DNA from: Gardnerella piotii
GTDB lineage: Bacteria; Actinomycetota; Actinomycetes; Actinomycetales; Bifidobacteriaceae
DNA: 64,000 nucleotides
NCBI RefSeq assembly: GCF_003397585.1
Contig: NZ_QJUV01000001.1
Span: forward strand, 186,001 to 250,000
Direction: 5' to 3'
Positions 45,504-55,058 of this stretch are shown here, one piece after another; position 1 is the first letter of the stretch; each line of letters opens with the position of its first letter. The notes under the pieces are model-generated. The model had not been told where the DNA came from, made no database searches, and saw only the letters and a program-made list of their open reading frames with translations. The translations under genes and the position numbers were made by a program.

Positions 45504-46964
45504 ATGGCGGAAACTCAAGCTAGAGCAAATATTGGTGTTGTTGGCTTGGCTGCAATGGGATCGAATTTGGCGCGAAATCTTGCGCATCACGGAAATACAG
45601 TTGCTGTTTATAATCGTCATTATTCGCGCACAGAAACTTTGATGAATCAGCATGGCAGCGAAGGCGATTTTGTGCCAGCTAAAACTGTTGAAGAGTTTGT
45701 GGCTTCGCTTAAGCGCCCACGCACAGCAATCATTATGGTAAAAGCTGGTGCTCCTACAGACGCTGTTATTGAAGAGCTTGCAAATGCTATGGAGCCAGGA
45801 GATATTATCGTTGACGGCGGAAACTCCTACTTTGAAGACACGATTCGCCGAGAGCGTAATATTCGCGCGCGCGGCCTTCATTACGTTGGTTGCGGTGTTT
45901 CTGGCGGAGAAGAAGGCGCGCTTCGCGGCCCTTCGATGATGCCTGGTGGCACGGAGGAATCTTGGAAGACGCTCGGCCCTATCTTAAAGTCGATTGCGGC
46001 TGTTGCAGAAGGCGAGCCTTGCGTAACGCATATTGGCACTGATGGCGCTGGTCACTTTGTGAAGATGGTTCACAATGGCATTGAGTACTCAGATATGCAA
46101 CTTATTGCCGAAAGCTACGATTTAATGCTTCGCGGTTTGGGCATGAAGTCCGAAGACATTGCAGATGTGTTTAGCGAGTGGAACAAGGGCGATCTTGATT
46201 CTTATTTGATTGAGATTACTGCGGATGTTTTGCGCCAGAAGGATGCTAAGACTGGTAAGCCTTTAGTAGAGATGATGGTGGACCACGCTGGAATGAAGGG
46301 CACGGGTACTTGGACTGTGCAATCTGCGCTTTCGCTTGGAATCCCTGTAACGGGTATTGCGGAAGCTGTGTTTGCTCGCGGACTTTCTAGCCAAGTTGCT
46401 TTGCGTGAAGCTGCAGAAAACCAGGGATTGACTGGCCCAGATATGCATTTTGATTTGAATGATTCTGAGCGTAAGGCATTTATTGAGGATATTCGCCAAG
46501 CTTTGTACGCTTCTAAGATTGTTTCTTATGCGCAAGGATTTGACGAGATTGCTGCTGCTGCAATTGAGCATGATTGGAAGATTGACCAGGCTGCTGTTGC
46601 TCGCATTTGGCGCGGCGGGTGCATTATTCGTGCTCAGTTCTTGAACCGCGTTTCTGAGGCTTTTGAATCTGGGCAGGCAAGCGTTTCTTTGCTTTTTGCA
46701 CCGTACTTTAAGGATGCTATTGAAAAGTCGCAAGCTGCTTGGCGCCGTGTTATTGCGCGCGCGGTGGAGCATGGTGTGCCTGTTCCAGCATTCTCCAGTT
46801 TGCTTGCATATTATGATGGCTTGCGTTCTAAGCGTTTGCCAGCATCGCTTATTCAAGCTCAGCGCGATTTCTTTGGAGCGCACACTTACGGTCGCATTGA
46901 CGAGCCAGGCGTCTTCCACACTTTGTGGGCAGAGCCTAATCGCCCAGAAGTAAAGCAAGATTAA
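45504..46964 (+). CDS. gnd: 6-phosphogluconate dehydrogenase, decarboxylating
   Basis: This enzyme oxidises 6-phosphogluconate to ribulose 5-phosphate with release of CO2 and NADPH in the oxidative pentose-phosphate pathway. The Rossmann loop GLAAMGSNLARNLAHHG (residues ~12-28), the NR after the second strand (NADP type), the signature GAGHFVKMVHNGIEYSDMQ, and the C-terminal HTYGRID are all present. 486 aa is the length of the long, dimeric type. AGAGGTG precedes ATG 45504. It converges with pgl, separated by a two-way terminator. Confidence 0.97.
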   Translation: MAETQARANIGVVGLAAMGSNLARNLAHHGNTVAVYNRHYSRTETLMNQHGSEGDFVPAKTVEEFVASLKRPRTAIIMVKAGAPTDAVIEELANAMEPGDIIVDGGNSYFEDTIRRERNIRARGLHYVGCGVSGGEEGALRGPSMMPGGTEESWKTLGPILKSIAAVAEGEPCVTHIGTDGAGHFVKMVHNGIEYSDMQLIAESYDLMLRGLGMKSEDIADVFSEWNKGDLDSYLIEITADVLRQKDAKTGKPLVEMMVDHAGMKGTGTWTVQSALSLGIPVTGIAEAVFARGLSSQVALREAAENQGLTGPDMHFDLNDSERKAFIEDIRQALYASKIVSYAQGFDEIAAAAIEHDWKIDQAAVARIWRGGCIIRAQFLNRVSEAFESGQASVSLLFAPYFKDAIEKSQAAWRRVIARAVEHGVPVPAFSSLLAYYDGLRSKRLPASLIQAQRDFFGAHTYGRIDEPGVFHTLWAEPNRPEVKQD

Positions 46965-46985
46965 ATCAAATAATCTTTAGAAATA

Positions 46986-47017
46986 ACAGGCCTTTGCGTT
47001 ATTATGCATAGGCCTGT
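46986..47017. terminator. bidirectional terminator between gnd and pgl
   Basis: ACAGGCCT/AGGCCTGT arms, with inner GCG...GC pairing, followed by ATTTTATT on the plus strand and by TTATTT on the minus strand. Confidence 0.75.
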
Positions 47018-47064
47018 ATTTTATTGTTCTAAATATTATGCACGATGTTAGAAGGCTATGCAGA

Positions 47065-47886
47065 TTACTGGATTGCAGCTTGCAAAGTTTCGGCGGTGGT
47101 TAGCCAAGCGATTTCTTCTGTGCCGTTAGCAAAAGACGCAGGATAATCTGGGTTATTGTTGCCAGAAAGCGCGTTCATTAAAGCTTTTCCTTTTTGCTCG
47201 CCAGCAGTTAAGAACCAAGTGCGGCGGCTATGAGCCAGCACGGGAACGCTAAGCGTTAATCGCATTGGCGGCTGCTTAGGGGAGTGGTTCACGCCTAAAA
47301 CTATGCGATCGCGATTATGAATTTGCGGCAATCCTGGGAAAAGTGAAGCCATATGCGCGTCTGGTCCCATGCCAAGAATCGCCAAATCGAACACTGGCTC
47401 TTTGCCAAGTAATCCTATAATTTCTTCTTCGTATTCGCGTGCAGCAGCGTCTAAAATAGCGTCATTTTCAGCGTCGCTGGCTTTTGCAATTTCCTCCGCA
47501 TTACGCTCATCTGCAGGCATTTCGTGAATATGAGACTCCTGCAAAACTTTGTGATCGCTAAGCATGTTAAGAAGCAACTCGCGAGCCTTGCGCGCATTAC
47601 GATCTTCGCTGTTATAAGTTACAAAACGCTCATCTGCCCACCAAATATGCACATTGGACCAATTGATTGCTGGAAGCAATGGGTTGCTAGCTAACATTTG
47701 AAACATGCGAATCGAATCTGTTCCACCTGTTAGCAAAAGATGGAATGGCTTATTAAGATTTTCAACATTGTTTTGCCATTGCATAATCAAAGTCACAAGT
47801 TTTTGTGCAGCAACAGCAGCTATAATATCTTGATTATCGTAGCCGTACACTGTTGCGTTATGCGCAAATCTAAAATCTTTAGCCAT
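47065..47886 (-). CDS. pgl: 6-phosphogluconolactonase
   Basis: It hydrolyses 6-phosphogluconolactone, the product of Zwf. Family blocks: LLTGGTDSIRMF near residue 50, the strand VHIWWADERFV, LAILGMGPDAHMASLFPG (phosphate-binding loop), and VLAHSRRTWFLTAGEQKG. 273 aa is typical for the actinobacterial DevB type. It follows opcA by 42 bases, so zwf-opcA-pgl form an operon. Start ATG 47886 has the weak site AAAAGGATTC. Confidence 0.95.
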   Translation of the reverse strand: MAKDFRFAHNATVYGYDNQDIIAAVAAQKLVTLIMQWQNNVENLNKPFHLLLTGGTDSIRMFQMLASNPLLPAINWSNVHIWWADERFVTYNSEDRNARKARELLLNMLSDHKVLQESHIHEMPADERNAEEIAKASDAENDAILDAAAREYEEEIIGLLGKEPVFDLAILGMGPDAHMASLFPGLPQIHNRDRIVLGVNHSPKQPPMRLTLSVPVLAHSRRTWFLTAGEQKGKALMNALSGNNNPDYPASFANGTEEIAWLTTAETLQAAIQ

Positions 47887-47928
47887 AATGAATCCTTTTA
47901 TTATTTTTACTTGTTGTATTAGAGTTCG

Positions 47929-48921
47929 TTACATTGCAAGTTCGTTATTTTGCATTGTGCAACAATTTTCGTGAATAAGCTGTGCATAAATCTCATCTGG
48001 GTCAATTCTGCGTAATTCTTCACTTAAGCAGTCTTGCAAAGAACGAATAGGCATAGAAATAGGCTGAGAAGCTTGCCCTGGAAGACTTATTATTGCTTGG
48101 CTGCTGCCAGAAGGTCGCGTTAAAGAAAGCTCGCCATCTTGCCTCTTAAGGCTTACTTCTGTAATTGCATGTGCGCTTGAATCTTCAACAATTTCTACAG
48201 GAACATTAAGTGAGATTTTTAGCCATTGCGCGAGCAAATGCAACGGAACGTAATGCTTAGGGCCGCTAACTTTAACACTAAGAATTGGTAAGTGCGGCGG
48301 CTGATCAAGCATAGAAGCCAGCATTGCGCGCCAAGACGTAATGCGCGTCCAAGAAAGATCAACGTCTTTAGAAGACCAATTTTTGCGCAGATTTTGTACA
48401 GTTTCAAGAGTGTTGCTGGCCCGTTGAGCGTCTGTGATTCTGCTGCTTGCCATAGCTCCAAGCAAGTCTTTAGCAGGATTTTCGGGCGCGTTTGTAGGCC
48501 ACCATGCAACAATCGGCGCGTCTGGAACAAGCAGAGGAATAACAAGCGTATCTTGGTGGCGAACAAGGTCATTATGTGGATAGAGAATAATGATTTCGCC
48601 TGCGCCAGCATCTGCTCCAAATCGCACTTGAGCGTCTAAGTTTGGCGTTTCTTCTTCTTGATTTTGATTTTCTTGATTTTGATTTTGATTATGTAAACTT
48701 GCATTAGCGCTTTGCCAATCGCGAACAATCGCAATAACTCTGCAAGGATGCTCGCGACTAGCCGCGTTTGCTGCGCCCAGTGCGTTTTCAAGCTCTTTAA
48801 GAGTGGTGTCAATAAGAAGAGTGAGCACGCGTCCAGTAGCTGATTCGCCTCGTTCTTCGTGAAGCTCGTCGATTTTTGCAGAGATTTTAGACGTGTTTGT
48901 GTTAGGAAGATTAATAATCAT
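47929..48921 (-). CDS. opcA: glucose-6-phosphate dehydrogenase assembly protein OpcA
   Basis: ATG 48921 (330 aa) is chosen, overlapping the zwf stop by four bases (ATGA), with GGAGG five bases upstream; a TTG at 48933 is also in frame. The OpcA pattern is visible: RVLTLLIDTT near residue 40, PCRVIAIVRD, VPLLVPDAPIVAWWP, then LTRPSGSSQAIISLPGQ. OpcA is needed for full activity of G6PD in actinobacteria and cyanobacteria. An Asn/Gln/Glu-rich insert (residues ~85-98) is encoded by short TTGATTTT-type repeats. Confidence 0.93.
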   Translation of the reverse strand: MIINLPNTNTSKISAKIDELHEERGESATGRVLTLLIDTTLKELENALGAANAASREHPCRVIAIVRDWQSANASLHNQNQNQENQNQEEETPNLDAQVRFGADAGAGEIIILYPHNDLVRHQDTLVIPLLVPDAPIVAWWPTNAPENPAKDLLGAMASSRITDAQRASNTLETVQNLRKNWSSKDVDLSWTRITSWRAMLASMLDQPPHLPILSVKVSGPKHYVPLHLLAQWLKISLNVPVEIVEDSSAHAITEVSLKRQDGELSLTRPSGSSQAIISLPGQASQPISMPIRSLQDCLSEELRRIDPDEIYAQLIHENCCTMQNNELAM

Positions 48922-50507
48922 GGCAGCCTCCAATGGCGATTATTACGAGCAAGCATAGCGTCAGCTTCCGCTGGCCCCCAAGTTCCAGCGCGGTATGGTT
49001 GCGGACGCGTGTTAAGCGAAGCCCAAAAATCTTCAATCGGATCCAAAATCTTCCAACTTAAATCAACCTCTTGCGTTGTTGGGAAAAGTGGCGGCTCGCC
49101 AAGTAAAACGTCTAAAATAAGGCGTTCGTATGCTTCTGGAGAGTTTTCTGTAAAAGACCTTCCATAGCTAAAGTCCATAGAAACATCGCGAACTTCCATA
49201 GACGTTCCGCCTGGCACTTTTGCGCCAAATCGCATTGTTACGCCTTCGTCTGGCTGAACGCGAATCACAATAGCATTGTTTCCAAGTTCGCGCACAGCAG
49301 TAGTCTCAAAAGGCAAGTGTGGAGCGCGCTTAAAAATCACAGCAATCTCTGTAACTCGCTTGCCTAAGCGCTTGCCAGTTCGCAAATAGAATGGCACTCC
49401 AGCCCATCGGCGAGTGTCTACGTCTAATCGCACAGCAGCGTATGTTTCTGTAGTGCTATCTGGGCTAATTCCTTGCTCTTGCAAATATCCAATAGCCTTA
49501 TACGACCCTTGCCAGCCTTCTGCGTATTGGCCTCTTGCAGTGTTTGCAGCTAAATCTTTAGGCAATCGTATAGCCGACAAGACCTTAGTTTTTTCCGCTG
49601 TTAAATCGCTAGCACTAAAGCTTACAGGCTCTTCCATAGCAGTAAGCGCCATTAGTTGCAACAAGTGGTTTTGAATAACGTCTCGAGCAGCGCCAATGCC
49701 ATCGTAATATCCAGCTCTGCCACCTATGCCAATATCTTCTGCCATAGTGATTTGCACGTGGTCAACATAATTAGCGTTCCAAATTGGCTCGTACATTGCG
49801 TTTGCAAAGCGTAATGCAAGCAGATTTTGCACAGTTTCTTTGCCTAAATAGTGGTCTATGCGGAACACGGAATTAGGGTCAAAAACCTCGGAAACTACGC
49901 GATCTAACTCTTGCGCGCTTGCTAAATCGTGGCCAAAAGGTTTTTCGATTATTACTCGTCTCCATGCGTTTTCGGAGGAGTGCGAAAGCCCAGATGCAGC
50001 CAATTGTTGTGCTACAACAGGGAAGCTGGATGGTGGAACAGACATGTAGAACGCGTGATTTCCGCGAGTTCCGCGATCTCTGTCTAACTCGCCTACGGTT
50101 TTGCTTAATCGCTCGAACGCGCTTGCGTCGTCGAATGTGCCTCGAACAAAACGTATGCCTTTTGCAAGATTAATCCAAGTGGATTCGCAAAATGGCGTAC
50201 GGCAATGTTGTTGAATATTTTCTCTAACAAAGTTTACAAAATGCTCATCTGTCCAGTCGCGTCTGGCGAATCCCGTAAGGCCAAAGCCAGGAGGCAAAAG
50301 TCCTCGATTTGCTAAATCGTATACGGCTGGCATTAGTTTTTTTCTCGCTAAATCGCCCGTGATTCCAAATATAACAAGGCTGCACGGGCCTGCGATTTTG
50401 GCTAGTCGCAAGTCGCGCGGGTCTCGCAGAGGATTCTTCCAATCTGCAATCGAATCGCCCTTATTGCTTTGGGAAAATGGGGTTATTAACTCACTCATAT
50501 GTACCAT
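48918..50507 (-). CDS. zwf: glucose-6-phosphate 1-dehydrogenase
   Basis: This is the first enzyme of the oxidative pentose-phosphate pathway, oxidising glucose 6-phosphate with NADP. The cofactor loop FGITGDLARKKL lies near residue 50, the active site RIDHYLGKE (catalytic His) near residue 225, and GKRLGKRVTEIAVIFK in the second domain. 529 aa is normal. ATG 50507 and ATG 50498 are both possible starts; neither has a strong ribosome site. Operon zwf-opcA-pgl on the minus strand. Confidence 0.96.
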   Translation of the reverse strand: MVHMSELITPFSQSNKGDSIADWKNPLRDPRDLRLAKIAGPCSLVIFGITGDLARKKLMPAVYDLANRGLLPPGFGLTGFARRDWTDEHFVNFVRENIQQHCRTPFCESTWINLAKGIRFVRGTFDDASAFERLSKTVGELDRDRGTRGNHAFYMSVPPSSFPVVAQQLAASGLSHSSENAWRRVIIEKPFGHDLASAQELDRVVSEVFDPNSVFRIDHYLGKETVQNLLALRFANAMYEPIWNANYVDHVQITMAEDIGIGGRAGYYDGIGAARDVIQNHLLQLMALTAMEEPVSFSASDLTAEKTKVLSAIRLPKDLAANTARGQYAEGWQGSYKAIGYLQEQGISPDSTTETYAAVRLDVDTRRWAGVPFYLRTGKRLGKRVTEIAVIFKRAPHLPFETTAVRELGNNAIVIRVQPDEGVTMRFGAKVPGGTSMEVRDVSMDFSYGRSFTENSPEAYERLILDVLLGEPPLFPTTQEVDLSWKILDPIEDFWASLNTRPQPYRAGTWGPAEADAMLARNNRHWRLP

Positions 50508-50554
50508 CGTAATATTTTGACGTGATTTGGGCGGTTTGTTTTGCTATGCGCAAG

Positions 50555-52834
50555 TCATCCGCCGCACACTGCTAGTCGTATCATTCGTGCGTATTGTGGC
50601 CCGCCAATAGGCGTTAAGTGTATTCCGTCATCTGTTAGAAATTCGCTATGACCTGCACTCGTGCCATTCCAGTCAATAATTCCAACGTTTTTACGCTTTG
50701 ATGCAAATGTGCGCAATTTTGCGTTCGTCTCGTCTTGCCAAGGTTGCGGCACGCGAGTTGTTACAAAGTACACGGGCTTTCCGCCAGTAATATTCACCAT
50801 GTTTTGTAAAACTGACTCGTCTCTAGGCGGCCCGTTGGTTCCAAGTTCGTAGATTACAACACTTCCAGGGTGTTTTTCGGCTATGTCTTTTTGGTAGTCT
50901 TCGGCTCCGTGGAAAATCTGCCTGCTAACTTTTCCGTCAATCCAAGCGTTTGGTAGAGCTTTTATAAGGTACGGCTTTGCGCCTTCGGTTACGGAGTCTC
51001 CAACCATTGTTATGTCTGCTGTGCAAACGTCTTGTTTTGAGTCAATTTTCCAAGGTTTTGTGTTTATGTTTGCTGGCACTTTTTCTGCGATTGGGTTTAG
51101 AACTCTATGCGCGCTTGGCTTTGTTGGAAGCATTTGTTTTGTTATATTTTGGCGCTTTCCGCCCACTCTTCTTTTTTGATTTTGCTTTGACTTTGTGTTT
51201 CTCTTATTGTTTGAGTTATTGTTTGACTTTGAGCTTTGGCCTGACTCTGGCTTTTGATTGCCATTTTGCGAATGAGTTTTATTGTTTTGTTCTTGACTTG
51301 TTAGTTCTGGCCTCAATTGTATTGCTCGCGCTTGCGCAATGCTGTTCCAGTTTAATGGCGCAGCAATTAGCACTATGCACGCTATTGCGCACACAGTAGT
51401 TGCAACTCTTCGTAGAACAAATGGAAGCTTAATGTTTTTGCTTTTAACGCTTAAAGTATCGCTAGAAAGATCAAGGTTTTTATTTTTATCTTTCGAGTCA
51501 TCTATAGAATCATCTTTTGAGTCATCTTTTGAATTATCTTTCGCATCTTCTGATTTTGCGCTAACACTGCTGACGCTAAAAGTCATATATTTACTTGCAA
51601 ATGGCATTTCAAAAATTCTGTAAAATACTTCACCTGCAGCAACAACAATCACGCATTGCAAAATCTGCTCAAACAGCGTTATATGCGTTGTTCTAGTTGC
51701 AGGATTTAAGATTTCGAGTATAGGAAAATGAACAAGATAAATCGCAAAAGATCTCTTGCCTAAGTAGCTTAACACGCTAGTGCCAAGTATCTTTGCGCAA
51801 ATGTTGTTTTTTATCATGCAAGCGTGCATTAAAATCGCGCAAACTATTGCAAAAAGTGCATAACCGCCGTACACAATCCACGTTTTTAGTCCGTCTTGTT
51901 TAATAAAGCAGAACAAAATAAACGCTAGTGCAGCAAATCCTACAATGGATTCTAAAATTGGCTGTCTGCCTTTATTTTTGCCATTTTGCGAATCGTTTTC
52001 TTGATTTTCAATTTGCTCTTTTTCGCTTTTGCTTCCAACAATGTAGCGGCACGCGTCCGAAATGATTTTTATAGCAGATTTTCCACTAAACCATGTGCAA
52101 TACATTGCTAGAAGTGCGCCGATTAAGAATTCACATGCGCGCGTATCTAAAGAGTAGTACACGCGTGCAATAGTTTGCCCTTCTCCATAAAGAATTGTTA
52201 TTGCAATGTTTGTAAGCGCAGAAACAATCGCAAGCGTTGCAGTAACAAGCATTCGCACAAACTTTGATTTAACTATTTTAAGAATTGCGCATAGAATAAT
52301 TGGCCAGCAAATAAACATTTGCATAATAAGACCTAAGTACCATAAATGCTTAATAGGAGAAGGCAGCCCCGATTGCTCAAAATACGAGACTTTTCGCAAA
52401 ATATACGCCATGTTGCTGCTAAATGTTGCTCCAGTTAGAGCATCTGATTGCAACTTTGTTAAAAGGCTTGGCGAAAACAGCCACATAAGTGGTGCGCTTA
52501 GTGCAATAATGCCCAGCGTAGAAGGCCATATTCGTTTTATGCGTTTAAGCAGGTACTTAAAGTAGGCAATAAGTTTTGATTTTTTCTTCTGGCTTTCTTG
52601 GTTGCCATCTAAATGCGAATTTTTATCGTTTTTCTCGCTGAACATTTTTAGCAAAGATACGGTGCTAAAGTATCCTGCCATAACAAGAAACATTGTTACG
52701 CCTAAAAAGCCGCCGTTGAATACAATTGGACGCAAGTGGAACGCTACAATTCCAATAATTGCGATCGCGCGCATGCCGTCTATTGCAGCGTTGCGTTTGT
52801 TTGCAGCGTTTGTTGCGTTGTTCAATTCTTTCAT
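50555..52834 (-). CDS. OatA-like membrane acyltransferase with SGNH domain
   Basis: The N-terminal ~420 residues form about ten membrane helices of the acyltransferase-3 type: RNAAIDGMRAIAIIGIVAFHL has the catalytic His, followed by FLGVTMFLVMAGYF. A charged, repeat-like stretch (KDDSKDDSIDDSK, ~430-455) and an eleventh helix lead to a Gln/Asn/Ser/Lys-rich linker. The C-terminal ~170 residues are an SGNH-type esterase: GDSVTEG (nucleophile Ser), LGTNGP, and DGIHLTPIG (catalytic Asp/His). This layout is that of OatA, which O-acetylates peptidoglycan and gives lysozyme resistance; another cell-wall glycan is possible. AGGCAAG precedes the ATG. Monocistronic. Confidence 0.92.
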   Translation of the reverse strand: MKELNNATNAANKRNAAIDGMRAIAIIGIVAFHLRPIVFNGGFLGVTMFLVMAGYFSTVSLLKMFSEKNDKNSHLDGNQESQKKKSKLIAYFKYLLKRIKRIWPSTLGIIALSAPLMWLFSPSLLTKLQSDALTGATFSSNMAYILRKVSYFEQSGLPSPIKHLWYLGLIMQMFICWPIILCAILKIVKSKFVRMLVTATLAIVSALTNIAITILYGEGQTIARVYYSLDTRACEFLIGALLAMYCTWFSGKSAIKIISDACRYIVGSKSEKEQIENQENDSQNGKNKGRQPILESIVGFAALAFILFCFIKQDGLKTWIVYGGYALFAIVCAILMHACMIKNNICAKILGTSVLSYLGKRSFAIYLVHFPILEILNPATRTTHITLFEQILQCVIVVAAGEVFYRIFEMPFASKYMTFSVSSVSAKSEDAKDNSKDDSKDDSIDDSKDKNKNLDLSSDTLSVKSKNIKLPFVLRRVATTVCAIACIVLIAAPLNWNSIAQARAIQLRPELTSQEQNNKTHSQNGNQKPESGQSSKSNNNSNNKRNTKSKQNQKRRVGGKRQNITKQMLPTKPSAHRVLNPIAEKVPANINTKPWKIDSKQDVCTADITMVGDSVTEGAKPYLIKALPNAWIDGKVSRQIFHGAEDYQKDIAEKHPGSVVIYELGTNGPPRDESVLQNMVNITGGKPVYFVTTRVPQPWQDETNAKLRTFASKRKNVGIIDWNGTSAGHSEFLTDDGIHLTPIGGPQYARMIRLAVCGG

Positions 52835-53447
52835 CTTGCCTACAACTTAATACGTGTTTGTTGTGTTTTTGTATTCAGTTTTTTGTTCAGTTTTACAAGT
52901 GTTTATGTTCGATTTTTTCCATTAGTATCGCTCCAAAACGTAGTCATATTATCTATGTATTAAGACACTAAAGACGCCTATAGCGTGTCTTAGTTTTTCC
53001 TTGATTTTTCGCGTATTTTTGCCTGATTCACGAGAGTTTTTTTAATGTGAGCTAAAATATTTTTCAAATGTTTTACTGTTTTTATTAATATTTTTTATTA
53101 ATATTTTTCTTTGTGTTTTTTCGCATCGGTTAGTTGACACTTTCTGTGTCTTATCTAAATCGTGCATTATTGCGCTTTGCTTCGATTTACTTGCGCGTAT
53201 ATCGCAAGCGTATTGCGCTCACATTTACCGCAGCCAGCTCATATGTCACCCACGTATATCTCGCATATATTCCACATATCGAACTTGTTCTAAATCGCTA
53301 TCGTGCGCATAGTGTTTTTATATACTCTTTGCTGCGCGCTAAAGTTAGATTGAACAGTCTAAGTTAGATGTACAAACGTTAGATTGATAAACAAATGCTT
53401 AAATGACTAATGTGCTTAAGCATTAAGTTTTACGTTAAGGAGTAAAA
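52835..53447. other. gene-free AT-rich gap between the acyltransferase and ppa
   Basis: These 613 bases hold no convincing gene. TAAGACAC/GTGTCTTA arms at 52961-52992 followed by TTTTT look like a plus-strand terminator, though no plus-strand gene precedes it. Around 53085-53110 the block TTTTTATTAATA is repeated. An open frame at 53134-53367 lacks a ribosome site and coding pattern. AAGGAG before 53448 serves ppa. Confidence 0.6.
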
Positions 53448-53942
53448 ATGGCAGAAACATTTAACGTTGTGGTAGAGATTCCACGCGGCTCTAAGAATAA
53501 GTACGAAGTTGATCACGAAACTGGTCGCGTATTTTTGGATCGTACTCTATTCACTGCAATGGGCTATCCAGATGATTATGGCTACATTGATGGCACTTTG
53601 GGCGAAGATGGCGATCCACTTGACGCTCTTGTTATGATTCCAAATTCCGTATTCCCTGGTTGCGTTGTTGAATGCCGCGCTGTTGGTTTGTATCACATGG
53701 TTGACGAAGCTGGCGGAGATGACAAGGTTTTGTGCGTGCCAGCAGATGTTCGCTTTGACGATATTAAAGATATTGATGACGTTAACGAGTATCACAAGGC
53801 AGAAATCAAGCACTTCTTTGAGCAATACAAGGCTTTGGAGCCAGGCAAGGAAGTTCTTCCTGGAGACTTCTGGGCTGGTGTAGAGCAGGCCGAAAAGGAA
53901 ATCGTTGCAGCTCGCAAGCGTTTGGAAGAAAGCGAAAAGTAG
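53448..53942 (+). CDS. ppa: inorganic pyrophosphatase
   Basis: It hydrolyses pyrophosphate to two phosphates, driving biosynthetic reactions. The family I soluble enzyme is clear: VEIPRGSKNKYEVD at the N-terminus, then YGYIDGTLGEDGDPLDALVM (metal-binding Asp residues) and KAEIKHFFEQYKALEPGK. 164 aa is typical for a bacterial enzyme. Ribosome site AAGGAG six bases before ATG 53448. Two hairpins follow the stop; the second is a terminator. Confidence 0.97.
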   Translation: MAETFNVVVEIPRGSKNKYEVDHETGRVFLDRTLFTAMGYPDDYGYIDGTLGEDGDPLDALVMIPNSVFPGCVVECRAVGLYHMVDEAGGDDKVLCVPADVRFDDIKDIDDVNEYHKAEIKHFFEQYKALEPGKEVLPGDFWAGVEQAEKEIVAARKRLEESEK

Positions 53943-53992
53943 TTCTTGCGATTAGTCGCAAGCTTCCAAGCGTTTTAACAACGTATTTATTA

Positions 53993-54028
53993 GTGTCTAA
54001 CGCATTTTTATGTGTTAGACACTTTTTA
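53993..54028 (+). terminator. ppa terminator
   Basis: Perfect 10-bp arms GTGTCTAACG... with GTTAGACAC, followed by TTTTT. A smaller hairpin, CTTGCGATTAGTCGCAAG at 53945-53962, lies just after the stop and may assist. Confidence 0.85.
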
Positions 54029-54129
54029 ATATCTTTAATATCTTAATAAGTAATTGCTATCTATAAAACATATTGCGTGAAACAGTGTGTGAAACAACGC
54101 GTGAAACAACTAGCATTAACTTTAATCGC

Positions 54130-54855
54130 TTATGCTACAAGCAACATTGCCAATCCAGCTCCGTAAACAACCATTCCGCACATCATAATTGGAATCAAAG
54201 CTGTTCCAATTTGCGGAAAAACTGTTCCAGCATTGTATTGCGCGTCTTTAATCCAAAGGTGAGAAAGACCAGCCAAAACAATCACAACAAACAATCCAAG
54301 AATTGCCACTAATACGCCAAGTTCTAATACGCGCACAGAAAAAGTGAATTTAATAATTGACGGCAAGAAAAGCCATCCAGGCAAAGCTGCGCATGCAATG
54401 CTTGCAGTAAGGCAATGAGATAGGTTTCGTACAAGATTAGACCTATCTTCTCTAAACATTTGTCTAGCAAAGCTAACAAATGTTGCTGCAACAAGAATTA
54501 GCGCAAAGTTTACTGCCCATCGCTCGTATGGTCTAATAGCAGCAACAAATTTGTGAATACTAACTTCTGATTCGCCATCAATCACGCTGCTTGGCAGCCA
54601 TCCTTTTAAGGCCAACGTTGCGCACCACATAGACGCTACTGATGCAAGAAAAGGAATAGCTTTATCTGCTGTAGAGCCTTTGAGTGGCCAAAAAGTTATT
54701 AGAGCAAGAAGAATAAGAATGCAAACCGTTAAAACTGCTTTTGTTGTTGCAAATGGAAGCATTGCAGCAGATGCTAAAAGAACTATAGCAACAAATTGAG
54801 TTACAACAATCGTAATGTGATCATACATTTTGTTGCGCTGAATAGTGTTGCTCAT
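54130..54855 (-). CDS. seven-helix membrane protein of unknown function
   Basis: The 241-aa protein contains about seven hydrophobic helices with short loops, the longest (around residues 72-90, WLPSSVIDGESEVSIHK) probably outside. No transporter or enzyme motif is recognised. AGGAG lies six bases before ATG 54855. It is transcribed away from the GlnR-like regulator, sharing a 200-base upstream region, and converges with ppa. Confidence 0.7.
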   Translation of the reverse strand: MSNTIQRNKMYDHITIVVTQFVAIVLLASAAMLPFATTKAVLTVCILILLALITFWPLKGSTADKAIPFLASVASMWCATLALKGWLPSSVIDGESEVSIHKFVAAIRPYERWAVNFALILVAATFVSFARQMFREDRSNLVRNLSHCLTASIACAALPGWLFLPSIIKFTFSVRVLELGVLVAILGLFVVIVLAGLSHLWIKDAQYNAGTVFPQIGTALIPIMMCGMVVYGAGLAMLLVA

Positions 54856-55058
54856 TGTACGCTCCTATCGCGTTTACGCAGTATTCAATCTGTGTATTCA
54901 ATCCGTGTATTTAATTTGTTAATCATGTATTTACACCATTTTATATGCAAGCGTACACTTGCGCTTTTTGATTCTTCTTAAGCATGGATTACAATTCTTT
55001 TTTATAACAGCTTGATTTTGAATTTTAATTCAATTCTATGCGCTATGGAGGTGTCAAT

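Noticed and set aside
53134-53367. 77-aa open frame before ppa
   Set aside because: No ribosome site, no domain, AT-rich promoter region.
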